From an uncultured Lachnospiraceae bacterium (GTDB lineage: Bacteria > Bacillota > Clostridia > Lachnospirales > Lachnospiraceae): a stretch of DNA of 64,000 nt. The notes below the pieces were generated by a model. The model saw only the letters and a list, made by a program, of their open reading frames with translations. It was not told where the DNA came from and made no database searches. The stretch covers positions 1 through 64,000 of the forward strand of contig CANRFJ010000002.1 in assembly GCA_947629865.1 (NCBI GenBank), written 5' to 3'. The position numbers and the translations under genes were made by a program. Positions 52,887 to 62,000 of the stretch are shown here, one piece after another. The stretch's first letter is position 1; each line of letters begins with the position of its first letter.

Positions 52887-52905
52887 CCTAAAGCACCTCT
52901 TTTTC

Positions 52906-53727
52906 TCATTCAATGACGCCAATCACGTCGGTCATATAGTCTTCTTCCAAATCCTCCACGGTACCGCCGTCGCAGGCCGCCGTCAGATCCGGATCGATCG
53001 GTATGCGTGACAGCACCGGTACATGGTAGGCCGCCGCCGTCTCCTCAATGCGGCTCTCACCGAACGGATACAGCTTTTTCCCGCAGTCCGGGCACTGGAT
53101 ATAACTCATGTTCTCCACCAGTCCGAGAACCGGAATATTCATCAGTTCCGCCATTTTCATGGCCTTGCCCACAATCATGGAAACCAGATCCTGGGGGCTT
53201 GTGACGACCACGATGCCGTCCACAGGAATACTCTGGAACACCGTCAGCGCCACATCGCCTGTGCCCGGCGGCATATCGACAAAGAGATAGTCCACATTGT
53301 CCCACAGCACATCTGTCCAGAACTGTTTTACCGTGCCGCCGATAACCGGGCCCCGCCATACGACCGGATCCGTTTCGTTGGCTAAGAGCAGATTGATGGA
53401 AATGACGTCGATTCCGTATTTTTTTGTCTTGACAGGGAAAATCGTGGTCTCGTTTCCCATGGCCTTCTCCGTCAGGCCGAACGCCTTGGGAATGGAGGGG
53501 CCTGTGATGTCGGCGTCAAGGATTCCGCAGTGATAGCCGCGGCGGGCAAATTCGACGGCCAGAAGTTCCGTCACCATGGATTTTCCCACGCCTCCTTTGC
53601 CGCTGACGACTCCGATTACTTTTCCAATCTTACTGTTCGGGTGGGGCGCCTCAAGAAAACTTTTCGGATCCCTGTCGGCGCAATTGCTGCTGCAGCTGGA
53701 GCAGTCATGGGTACATTCTTCGCTCAT
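52906..53727 (-). CDS. Mrp/NBP35-type P-loop ATPase, iron-sulfur carrier
   Basis: The 273-residue protein carries a deviant Walker A SGKGGVGKS near 40 that marks the MinD/Mrp group. It also has the VDMPPGTGD motif and IQCPDCG, whose CxxC ligates the bridging iron-sulfur cluster between subunits. A Cys-rich NBP35-like N-terminus (CTHDCSSCSSNC) is present. These proteins help load iron-sulfur clusters. AAGGAG sets the start. The unusual repeats and palindrome upstream may regulate it. Confidence 0.9.
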   Translation of the reverse strand: MSEECTHDCSSCSSNCADRDPKSFLEAPHPNSKIGKVIGVVSGKGGVGKSMVTELLAVEFARRGYHCGILDADITGPSIPKAFGLTEKAMGNETTIFPVKTKKYGIDVISINLLLANETDPVVWRGPVIGGTVKQFWTDVLWDNVDYLFVDMPPGTGDVALTVFQSIPVDGIVVVTSPQDLVSMIVGKAMKMAELMNIPVLGLVENMSYIQCPDCGKKLYPFGESRIEETAAAYHVPVLSRIPIDPDLTAACDGGTVEDLEEDYMTDVIGVIE

Positions 53728-53753
53728 ATTGATAATCTCCTTTACCATTCAAA

Positions 53754-53810
53754 TATCGTACCGCTGCAGATATATTGTTCTGCCATAGATATATCGTACT
53801 GCCGTACCAA
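53754..53810. repeat. Three 19-nt direct repeats in the mrp upstream region
   Basis: Units starting TATCGTACCGC (53754), TATTGTTCTGC (53773) and TATCGTACTGC (53792) recur with exactly 19-nt spacing. They sit 27 bp upstream of the mrp start, on the helix-face spacing expected of cooperative operator sites. Confidence 0.65.
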
Positions 53811-53833
53811 AGTAGATATATCTACTTTAGTAC
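53804..53833. promoter_or_regulatory. 30-nt near-perfect palindrome, probable operator
   Basis: AAAGTAGATATATCTACTTT (53809-53828) is a perfect 20-bp palindrome. GTAC-C on the left and A-GTAC on the right extend it to 30 nt with one mismatch. It lies in the divergent region between mrp and hprK and overlaps the end of the 19-nt repeats. Confidence 0.7.
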
Positions 53834-53918
53834 GACAGGGGGTGATTTGTCAATGATTTTTCCCGCGCGGGAACTCTGCCGCGGCGCGGGACGGGGAGCG
53901 GGCGCGACACCTTCAATA

Positions 53919-53947
53919 TTGCAAAAAAGCCGTTCCTGTGCTATTAT
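53919..53947 (+). promoter_or_regulatory. hprK promoter
   Basis: TTGCAA, 17 bp and TATTAT with an extended -10 TG lie 58 bp before the start codon. Confidence 0.65.
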
Positions 53948-54004
53948 CAGAATAAGTATAAGCAGATTTGAGAGTGGAAATATTTAAAAATGGAGGAGTG
54001 TGAA

Positions 54005-54928
54005 ATGTATACTGTATCGTTACAGGATTTCATCGGAAAAATGGACGTGGAGAATCTGACGCCTCAGGTAGACGTCGAGAATATTGAGATCAGCCAGTCA
54101 GATGTAAACCGTCCGGCCCTGCAGCTGGCAGGTTTTTTTGACTATTTCGACCACCACAGGATCCAGATTATCGGACAGGTGGAGCACACCTATATGGAGA
54201 AACAGGGAGTGGAAAAGAGCACGGAGATGGTGGGGCGCATCATGTCCTATAAGGTGCCTGCCATCGTGTTCTGCCGGAATTTGTCCGTGCCGGACGAATT
54301 TCTGAAACTGTCTGAAAAGTACGGCGTGCCGATATTCCGTTCGCCCTCGGACACGTCTTCTTTTTCCGCGGAGGTGACGCGCTGGCTGAAGGTGGAACTG
54401 GCGCCCCGCATCAGTATCCACGGCGTGCTGGTGGATATATACGGAGAGGGAGTGCTGATCACCGGTGAGAGCGGCATCGGAAAGAGCGAAGTGGCGCTGG
54501 AACTGATACACAGGGGACACCGTCTGGTATCGGACGACGTAGTGGAGATACGCAAGGTCAGCGACGTGACGCTGCTCGGCTCGGCGCCGGATATCACCAG
54601 ACATTTTATCGAATTGAGAGGAATCGGAATCATTGACGCCAAGACGCTGTTTGGCGTGGAGAGTGTAAAAAATACCCAGTCCATTGACCTCGTGATTAAA
54701 CTGGAGGAGTGGAATAAAGACCAGGAGTATGACCGCATGGGACTGGAGGAGAACTACATCGAATACCTGGGCAACAAGGTGGTGTGCCACTCTATCCCGA
54801 TTCGTCCGGGGCGGAATGTGGCAATCATATGCGAGTCGGCAGCTGTAAACTACCGCCAGAAGAAGATGGGATACAATGCGGCGCTGGAGCTGTATAACCG
54901 GGTAACGAGCAACCTGTCCGGTTCGTGA
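54005..54928 (+). CDS. hprK: HPr kinase/phosphorylase
   Basis: It phosphorylates Ser46 of HPr/Crh and removes the phosphate, setting carbon catabolite repression. The 307-residue protein has an N-terminal regulatory domain, then the P-loop GESGIGKS at 154-161, LVSDDVVEIRKVSD, the signature IELRGIGIIDAKTLFGVESV and EDD-like C-terminal elements. GGAGGAG precedes the ATG at 54005. It opens the hprK-ROK-murB-rapZ-whiA-crh cluster, whose last member is a candidate substrate. Confidence 0.95.
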   Translation: MYTVSLQDFIGKMDVENLTPQVDVENIEISQSDVNRPALQLAGFFDYFDHHRIQIIGQVEHTYMEKQGVEKSTEMVGRIMSYKVPAIVFCRNLSVPDEFLKLSEKYGVPIFRSPSDTSSFSAEVTRWLKVELAPRISIHGVLVDIYGEGVLITGESGIGKSEVALELIHRGHRLVSDDVVEIRKVSDVTLLGSAPDITRHFIELRGIGIIDAKTLFGVESVKNTQSIDLVIKLEEWNKDQEYDRMGLEENYIEYLGNKVVCHSIPIRPGRNVAIICESAAVNYRQKKMGYNAALELYNRVTSNLSGS

Positions 54929-54996
54929 CAGTACAGGCGTGCGGCGGACGCAGTAACAGATAAAATAAAAAATCTGGAAAGGAATGGAGAGTGAGT

Positions 54997-55923
54997 ATGG
55001 CGACATATTATATAGGTGTAGACGTGGGGGGAACCACGATTAAGATGGGGCTTTTTTCCGATACGGGCGAACTGCTGGAAAAGTGGGAGATCCCGACCAG
55101 GCTTGACAACCACGGCGAAAATATCCTGCCGGACGTGGTGGAGAGCATGGAGCAGAAAAGAGCGGAGAGAGGCGGCAATATCCGGGGAATCGGCGTGGGA
55201 ATACCCGGCCCCGTCACCGACGACGGCGTGGTGCTCAAATGCGCCAACCTGGGCTGGGACGTTTTCTCCGTGAAGAATACGCTGGCGGGACTGACCGGCG
55301 TGGGCAATGTAAAGGTGGGAAACGACGCCAACATAGCGGCCCTGGGCGAAATGTGGAAGGGCGGCGGACGCGGCTATGACAGCATTGTTATGGTGACGCT
55401 GGGAACCGGAGTCGGCGGCGGGATCATTCACAAGGGAAAGATACTGACGGGGAGCCGTGGAGCCGGTGGCGAGATTGGACATATGAAAGTGGAGATGGAG
55501 GAGACGGAGACCTGCGGGTGCGGCTGTCACGGCTGCCTGGAGCAGTATGCGTCGGCCACGGGAGTAGTCCGTCTGGCGAAAAAGTACATGAGGGAGGATT
55601 CCTGTCTGACAGGAAAGAAGCAAATCACAGCCAAGATGGTTTTCGACGGCGCTAAGGCGGGGGACGAATACTGCCTGGAAATCGTGGAGAAATTCGGCCG
55701 GTATCTGGGCGTGGCGCTGAGCAATGTGGCCCATGTGGCGGATCCGGAGGCCTTTGTCATCGGAGGGGGCGTATCAAAGGCCGGGCAGATTATTTTGGAC
55801 GTAGTGCAGAAATACTATGATGAAAATTCCATGTATGCATTGAAAAACAAGGACTTTCATCTGGCTGAACTGGGGAACGACGCGGGGATCTACGGTGCGG
55901 TGCGCATGGTATTGTTTCAATAA
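54997..55923 (+). CDS. glkA: ROK-family glucokinase
   Basis: It probably phosphorylates glucose with ATP in the cytoplasm. The 308-residue protein has IGVDVGGTTIKMGLF, the catalytic-Asp region VGNDANIAALGE, GTGVGGGIIHKGKI, GEIGH and the ROK zinc motif CGCGCHGCLEQYASA. There is no N-terminal helix-turn-helix, so it is an enzyme and not a ROK repressor. The exact sugar among hexoses is not proved. A GTG at 54991 is the alternative start. Confidence 0.88.
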   Translation: MATYYIGVDVGGTTIKMGLFSDTGELLEKWEIPTRLDNHGENILPDVVESMEQKRAERGGNIRGIGVGIPGPVTDDGVVLKCANLGWDVFSVKNTLAGLTGVGNVKVGNDANIAALGEMWKGGGRGYDSIVMVTLGTGVGGGIIHKGKILTGSRGAGGEIGHMKVEMEETETCGCGCHGCLEQYASATGVVRLAKKYMREDSCLTGKKQITAKMVFDGAKAGDEYCLEIVEKFGRYLGVALSNVAHVADPEAFVIGGGVSKAGQIILDVVQKYYDENSMYALKNKDFHLAELGNDAGIYGAVRMVLFQ

Positions 55924-55949
55924 ATCATGAATAGAAAAAGGGGATTCGT

Positions 55950-56834
55950 ATGATTATATTAGAGCAGGAGCCTATGAGCCGGCACACAACCTTCCGCATC
56001 GGCGGGCCGGCCGCTTACTATATGATACCGGAGAGCGAGGAGGAGATCTGCGACGCCGTGGATTTTGCCAGGAAAAAGGAAATTCCCTACTTTCTGCTTG
56101 GGAGGGGCAGCAATGTGCTGTTCTACGACGGCGAATATCCGGGCGTGGTAATTGAGATTGGGCAGGGCCTGTCAAATCTTGAGTGGGGGGAAGACGGCAC
56201 GGTGAGCGCACAGGCGGGGATCACCCTGAGCGCCATGGCCTCCAAACTGGCAGATGAGGGATATACCGGCTTTGAGTTTGCCAGCGGTATCCCCGGCACG
56301 CTGGGGGGCGCCATTACCATGAATGCCGGAGCTTACGGAGGCGAGATACGGGGCTGCATCGTGAGCGCCACCGTCCTGACAGAGGACGGGCGGGCGCGGA
56401 CGCTTGGACGGGAGGAGCTGGAACTCGGCTACCGGAGCAGCGTCGTCCAGAGAAAAAATTATATCGTCACGGGCGGAGTCTTTCATTTTGAGAGGGGCGA
56501 CCGGGACGAAATCCTCTCAAAGATGCGGGAGTTAAACGGGCGGCGCAGGGAAAAGCAGCCGTTAGAATATCCAAGCGCCGGAAGCACTTTTAAGCGTCCG
56601 CCGGGATATTTTGCCGGCCGTCTCATCGAGGAGGCGGGGCTGCGGGGCTACCGTGTGGGAGACGCCCAGGTATCGGAAAAGCACTGTGGATTTGTAATCA
56701 ACCGGGGACATGCCACTGCCACAGAGGTCTGCCGCCTGATGGCGGATGTGCAGGCGAGAGTAAAGGAGAACTCCGGTATAGAACTGGAGCCGGAGATTCG
56801 TCTGGTGGGATTTCCCGATTGCCTATCTGGATGA
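55950..56834 (+). CDS. murB: UDP-N-acetylenolpyruvoylglucosamine reductase
   Basis: This FAD enzyme makes UDP-MurNAc for peptidoglycan. The 294-residue protein has HTTFRIGGPA, LGRGSNVLF, ASGIPGTLGGAITMNAGAYGGEI and the catalytic Ser region YPSAGSTFKRP with the Glu near the end. The loop pattern fits type II MurB of Gram-positives. It follows the glucokinase by 26 bp. Confidence 0.95.
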   Translation: MIILEQEPMSRHTTFRIGGPAAYYMIPESEEEICDAVDFARKKEIPYFLLGRGSNVLFYDGEYPGVVIEIGQGLSNLEWGEDGTVSAQAGITLSAMASKLADEGYTGFEFASGIPGTLGGAITMNAGAYGGEIRGCIVSATVLTEDGRARTLGREELELGYRSSVVQRKNYIVTGGVFHFERGDRDEILSKMRELNGRRREKQPLEYPSAGSTFKRPPGYFAGRLIEEAGLRGYRVGDAQVSEKHCGFVINRGHATATEVCRLMADVQARVKENSGIELEPEIRLVGFPDCLSG

Positions 56835-56874
56835 AGGAAAGATAAAAGTTGCAGCATGAAAGCGAGGAGTTGCC

Positions 56875-57768
56875 ATGAAGTTTGTAGTCGTAACGGGAAT
56901 GAGCGGGGCGGGAAGAAGTTCGGTGATGCGCATATTGGAAGACGACGGGTTTTTCTGCGTGGACAACCTGCCGGTATCGCTTCTGCCCACCTTTGTGCAG
57001 CTGACGGAAAATTCCAGCGAGGAGATCGACCGGGTGGCGCTTGGGCTGGATATACGGGTAGGACAGAGCTCCCTGCGGGAGGCAGCCCATGTGCTGAGCC
57101 GCCTGAAGGAGGAGGGCTATGCCATGGAGATCCTCTTTTTAGAGGCCTCCACTCCGGTCATTGTAAAACGCTATAAGGAAACCAGGCGGATCCACCCGCT
57201 GGCGGACGGCGGACGCATGGACAGAGCCATTGAGGACGAGAGGGAACTTTTGTCCAACCTGAAAAAACAGGCGGACTATATCATAGACACAAGCACCATG
57301 CTGATTCGGGAGCTCAAGCAGGAGATCGACCGCATTTTCGTACACGAGGAGGATTTCTGCAATTTCTACCTCACCTTCGTCTCCTTCGGCTTTAAGTACG
57401 GGATTCCCACAGATGCGGATCTGGTCTTCGACGTCCGCTTTCTGCCGAACCCCTTCTATGTGGAGGCGCTGAAGCCGCTGACGGGGAACGATGCGGAGGT
57501 GTATGATTATGTCATGGCCTCGGATAAGGCCAGGGAATTTCTGACAAAGATGAAGGATATGCTGGATTTTCTGATTCCCAATTATATCACGGAGGGGAAG
57601 ACGCAGTTAGTCATCGCTATAGGGTGCACCGGCGGAAAACACCGATCGGTGACGCTGACTAACGCCATTTACAAAGAATTTGAGAACACGGAATACGGAA
57701 GCAAGAAAGAACATAGAGATATAGAGAAAGACAGGTTACGGAATATATGTCGTTCGCAGGAAAAGTAA
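56875..57768 (+). CDS. rapZ: RapZ/YvcJ-type nucleotide-binding protein
   Basis: The 297-residue protein is of RapZ/YvcJ length. Members bind nucleotides and, in enterobacteria, control a small RNA of amino-sugar synthesis. In Bacillus YvcJ affects competence. The C-terminal domain is intact (FLPNPFYVEALKPLTG; IAIGCTGGKHRSV). The Walker A reads GMSGAGRSS, with Arg14 in place of the usual Lys. It is next to murB, a cell-wall precursor gene, and overlaps whiA by 22 bp. yvcK, usually between them in Bacillus, is missing here. Confidence 0.92.
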   Translation: MKFVVVTGMSGAGRSSVMRILEDDGFFCVDNLPVSLLPTFVQLTENSSEEIDRVALGLDIRVGQSSLREAAHVLSRLKEEGYAMEILFLEASTPVIVKRYKETRRIHPLADGGRMDRAIEDERELLSNLKKQADYIIDTSTMLIRELKQEIDRIFVHEEDFCNFYLTFVSFGFKYGIPTDADLVFDVRFLPNPFYVEALKPLTGNDAEVYDYVMASDKAREFLTKMKDMLDFLIPNYITEGKTQLVIAIGCTGGKHRSVTLTNAIYKEFENTEYGSKKEHRDIEKDRLRNICRSQEK

Positions 57769-58670
57769 AAGAGGAATTGCGGGAGCAGACAGGAAAGGCG
57801 AAGCACTGCCAGCTGGCGGAATTAGCCGCATTGTTCGCCTGCTGCGGGCAGGTGGCAATGGACGGAGACGGCGGGGAAATCATTCTCTTTACAACGGAAA
57901 ACTTGACAGTTGCAGAAAAATGCTTTATTTTAATTAAGAAAGCCTTTCATATTGTGCCGGATTTGTCAATCCGGGGTCATCATCAGTATCTGCTCTATCT
58001 TTTGGAGGATCGTGACGTGCTGGCCTTTATGGAAGCCCTTCGGATTTTTGACGGTGCTTTTTTTGTGTCAGATGCACTGATTCAGCGCTCCTGCTGTCTC
58101 AGGGCATTTTTGAGGGGGCTTTTTCTGGCCATCGGTTCTGTTAGCAATCCCAACAGAGGATATCATCTGGAACTGGCGGCCGGGACTTATGAACGTGCCG
58201 TTCGGATCCAGGAGATGATGGGTATTTTTGAACTGGAAGCAAAAATCACAGAGAGAAAGAAAAATTGTATTGTGTATATTAAGGACGGTGCCGGAATCGT
58301 TGATTTTCTGAATGTAATCGGCGCCCATGTGGCGTTGATGGAATTTGAAAATGTGCGGATCCTGAAAGAGATGCGCAATTCTATCAACCGTCAGGTCAAC
58401 TGTGAGACGGCCAACATCAAAAAGACGGTTTCAGCGGCCTCCCGGCAGATGGACGATATCCGATATATTCACGATACGATTGGCTTTGGAACTCTTTCCG
58501 AGAACCTTGCTCAGATTGCCAGACTGCGTCTGTCCAATCCGGAAGTCTCCCTGAAGGAATTGGGGGAAATGCTTAAGCCGCCGATCGGGAAATCGGGGGT
58601 AAACCACCGCTTGCGGAAACTAAGTGAAATAGCAGAAGGTTTGCGAAGGCAAAAGAGTACAGAAATCTGA
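57747..58670 (+). CDS. whiA: WhiA family sporulation/division regulator
   Basis: The 307-residue protein has two LAGLIDADG-like lobes (RAFLRGLFLAIGSVSNPNRGYHLEL) and a C-terminal helix-turn-helix (LRLSNPEVSLKELGEMLKPPIGKSGVNHRLRKL). It is a DNA-binding protein linked to cell division and sporulation. The start lies inside the rapZ 3' end, so translation is probably coupled. Confidence 0.93.
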   Translation: MSFAGKVKEELREQTGKAKHCQLAELAALFACCGQVAMDGDGGEIILFTTENLTVAEKCFILIKKAFHIVPDLSIRGHHQYLLYLLEDRDVLAFMEALRIFDGAFFVSDALIQRSCCLRAFLRGLFLAIGSVSNPNRGYHLELAAGTYERAVRIQEMMGIFELEAKITERKKNCIVYIKDGAGIVDFLNVIGAHVALMEFENVRILKEMRNSINRQVNCETANIKKTVSAASRQMDDIRYIHDTIGFGTLSENLAQIARLRLSNPEVSLKELGEMLKPPIGKSGVNHRLRKLSEIAEGLRRQKSTEI

Positions 58671-58724
58671 TTGCCGGCCTGAATCGGGGTGCGGTTGCTG
58701 CGAAACAGCAGGATGGAGGAAGAG

Positions 58725-58976
58725 ATGATTAAGAAAAGTATTGATGTCAGTGTGGAAAAGGAAGGGGCACGGCCAATCGCCATGCTGGTACAGGTGGCGA
58801 GCCAGTACAAGAGCAGTGTGAGTATCTGCCAGGACAACAAGACGGTAAATGCCAAGAGCATCATGGGAATGATGACATTGGGGCTGATACCGGGACAGGA
58901 GCTGGAGATCACTGTGGACGGCGAAGATGAGGAGATGGCCATGCAGAGCATCGAGAGTTATTTGACAGGAAAATAA
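58725..58976 (+). CDS. crh: Crh-like HPr-family protein lacking the PTS histidine
   Basis: The 83-residue protein has an HPr fold. The region of the active-site His15 in normal HPr (G-L-H-A-R-P) reads KEGARPIA, so the His is absent and one residue is deleted. The regulatory Ser is kept in NAKSIMGMM (Ser45, equal to Ser46). This combination matches Crh of Bacillus, which acts only in catabolite repression with CcpA and HprK. The gene order rapZ-whiA-crh also matches Bacillus. GGAGGA sets the start. Confidence 0.85.
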   Translation: MIKKSIDVSVEKEGARPIAMLVQVASQYKSSVSICQDNKTVNAKSIMGMMTLGLIPGQELEITVDGEDEEMAMQSIESYLTGK

Positions 58977-59070
58977 ACGGAGACAAAGAAGGGAATTGTC
59001 ACACGGACATAGGAATAATAAGGGCTGGCGTGGACAGTCCCTTTTTTGTAAGGTAGATACGGAGGGGGAG

Positions 59071-62000
59071 ATGGGATTGAACTTTACGCATTTACATGTG
59101 CATACGGAATACAGCCTCCTGGACGGCTCAAGTAAGATAGGCGAGATCGTGAACCGGGCGAAGGAACTTGGCATGGACAGCCTGGCTATCACCGACCACG
59201 GCGTTATGTACGGCGTCATCGACTTTTACCGCGCCGCCAGAAACGCCGGAATCAAGCCGGTGATTGGCTGCGAAGTCTATGTGGCGCCGGGCTCCCGCTT
59301 TGACAGGGAGCAGGGCAACGGCAATGAGGAGAGATATCACCACATGGTGCTGCTGGCCGAGAACAATACCGGCTATGCCAACCTGATGAAAATTGTCTCC
59401 CGCGGCTTCACCGAGGGATTTTACTACCGCCCCCGCGTGGACTATGAGGTGCTGCGGGAATTTCACGAGGGGATTATAGCGCTGAGCGCCTGTCTTGCCG
59501 GAGCCGTGCCGTCCCTTCTGCGTCGGGGACTCTATGAGGAGGCCAGGGCGGAGGCGCTGAAACTTCGGGAATTATTCGGGGAGGGGAATTTTTTCCTCGA
59601 ACTGCAGGATCACGGCATACCGGATCAGCAGACGGTCAATCAGGGACTCCTGCGCCTGAATCAGGAGACAGGAATCGAACTGGTGGCCACCAATGACGTG
59701 CACTATATCTACGACACGGACGCCGAGGCCCACGATATACTTCTCTGCATACAGACAGGGAAAAAAGTGACGGACGAGAACCGTATGCGTTATGAGGGAG
59801 GGCAGTATTACCTGAAATCTCCGGAGGAGATGGCGGAACTGTTTCCCTATGCGCAGGAGGCGCTGGAAAACACACACAAAATCGCTTCCCGTTGCCATGT
59901 GGAGATTGAGTTTGGCGATTATAAGCTGCCGCGCTTTGACGTGCCGGAGGGATATACCTCCGAATCCTATCTGCGCCATCTCTGCGAGGAGGGGCTGGTG
60001 CGCCGCTACGGGGACGAAGCGGAGAAACTGCGCGAACGGCTGAACTATGAACTGGACACGATTATCACGATGGGATTTGTGGATTATTTCCTCATCGTGT
60101 GGGATTTCATCAAATATGCCAAGGACAACGGGATTCCGGTGGGGCCGGGCCGCGGCTCGGCGGCGGGAAGCCTGGTTGCCTATACGCTGAATATAACGGA
60201 CGTCATTGATCCAATCCGCTACAATCTTCTCTTTGAGCGTTTTCTCAATCCGGAGCGTGTGACGATGCCGGATATCGACGTGGATTTCTGCTATGAGAGA
60301 CGGCAGGAGGTCATTGACTATGTGACGGAAAAATACGGGGAAAAGCGCGTGGTGCAGATTGTGACGTTCGGTACGATGTCGGCCCGCATGGTGATCCGCG
60401 ATGTGGGGCGCGTGCTGGACATGCCCTACGCCTATGTGGACTCTGTCGCCAAGGCGGTTCCGATGGAGCTGGGGATTACGATTACGAAGGCGCTCCAGAT
60501 GAATCCGGAGCTGAAGCAGATGTATGAGGGTGACGAGCAGACGAAGAAGCTCATTGACATGTCCCTTCGCCTGGAGGGACTGCCGAGACATACCTCCATT
60601 CATGCGGCGGGCATTGTTATCAGTCCGGAGGAGGTCGATGAATTTGTTCCTCTCTCCCGCGCGGCGGACGGAACCATCACCACCCAGTATACGATGGTGA
60701 CGCTGGAGGAGCTGGGGCTTTTGAAAATGGATTTTCTTGGGCTGCGCACACTGACAGTAATCAAGGACGCCGTAAACGGCGCTTTCGACATAAATAACAT
60801 TGATTACGAGGACAAGGCCGTCTATGATATGATCTCCGCCGGGCACACCGAGGGCGTGTTCCAGCTGGAGAGCGCGGGAATGAAAAACTTTATGAAGGAG
60901 TTAAAGCCCCGATGCATGGAGGATATCATCGCGGGCATCTCCCTGTACCGGCCGGGGCCGATGGACTTTATTCCCAAGTATATACAGGGCAAAAATTCCG
61001 GAGATAGTATCCGGTACGACTGTCCGGAGCTGGAGCCGATCCTGTCTCCGACCTACGGCTGCATCGTCTATCAGGAGCAGGTTATGCAGATTGTGCGGGA
61101 TCTGGCCGGATACAGCTATGGCCGGAGCGATCTGGTGCGCCGCGCCATGTCCAAGAAAAAGGCCTCCGTGATGGAGAAGGAGAAAAACAATTTTATCTAT
61201 GGCAACGAGGAGGAGGGCGTAGAGGGCTGCATAAAACGGGGGATTCCGGAGGAAGTGGCCCGTAAGATCTACGACGACATGACCGATTTTGCCAAGTATG
61301 CCTTCAATAAATCCCATGCGGCGGCCTATGCGGTCGTCTCTTATCAGACGGCTTACCTCAAGTGCCACTATCCGGTGGAGTTTATGGCGGCTCTCATGAC
61401 TTCCTTCATGGAGAACACCGGCAAGATCACCGAGTACATCATGAACTGCCGTCAGATCGGAATAGAGATTGCGCCGCCGGACATCAATGAGGGGGAGTAC
61501 CGTTTTACGCCGGACGGCAATAGGATTCACTACGGGCTGGCGGCCATTAAGGGCGTGGGCAAGCCTGTCATAGACGAAATCGTGGCGGAGCGGCAGGAGG
61601 GCGGCCCGTACAAGTCCCTGCGGGATTTCTGTCTGCGGGTGTCTCCCAAGGCGATCAACAAGCGGACGCTGGAGAGTTTTATCAAGGCGGGAGCCCTGGA
61701 CAGTCTGCCGGGTACCCGTAAGCAGAAAATGAGCATTTATGTCAGCATCATTGACGGTGTGAACCAGGAGCGGAAGAATACGATAAAGGGGCAGATGTCA
61801 CTCTTTGATTTTACGGCTCCGGAGGAGAGGAAAAAACTGGACGAAGGGCTGCCGGACGTGGGAGAGTATGACAAGGAAATGATACTGTCATTTGAAAAAG
61901 AGGTGCTGGGCGTCTACATCAGCGGACACCCGCTGGAGGAGTATGTGGGAATGTTGGAGCGAAACATCACCCGCACGACGGCGGATTTTGCCTCCGGAGA

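Noticed and set aside
59572-60846. 424-codon open frame on the - strand
   Set aside because: It is antisense to the catalytic part of dnaE and has no motif or start signal.
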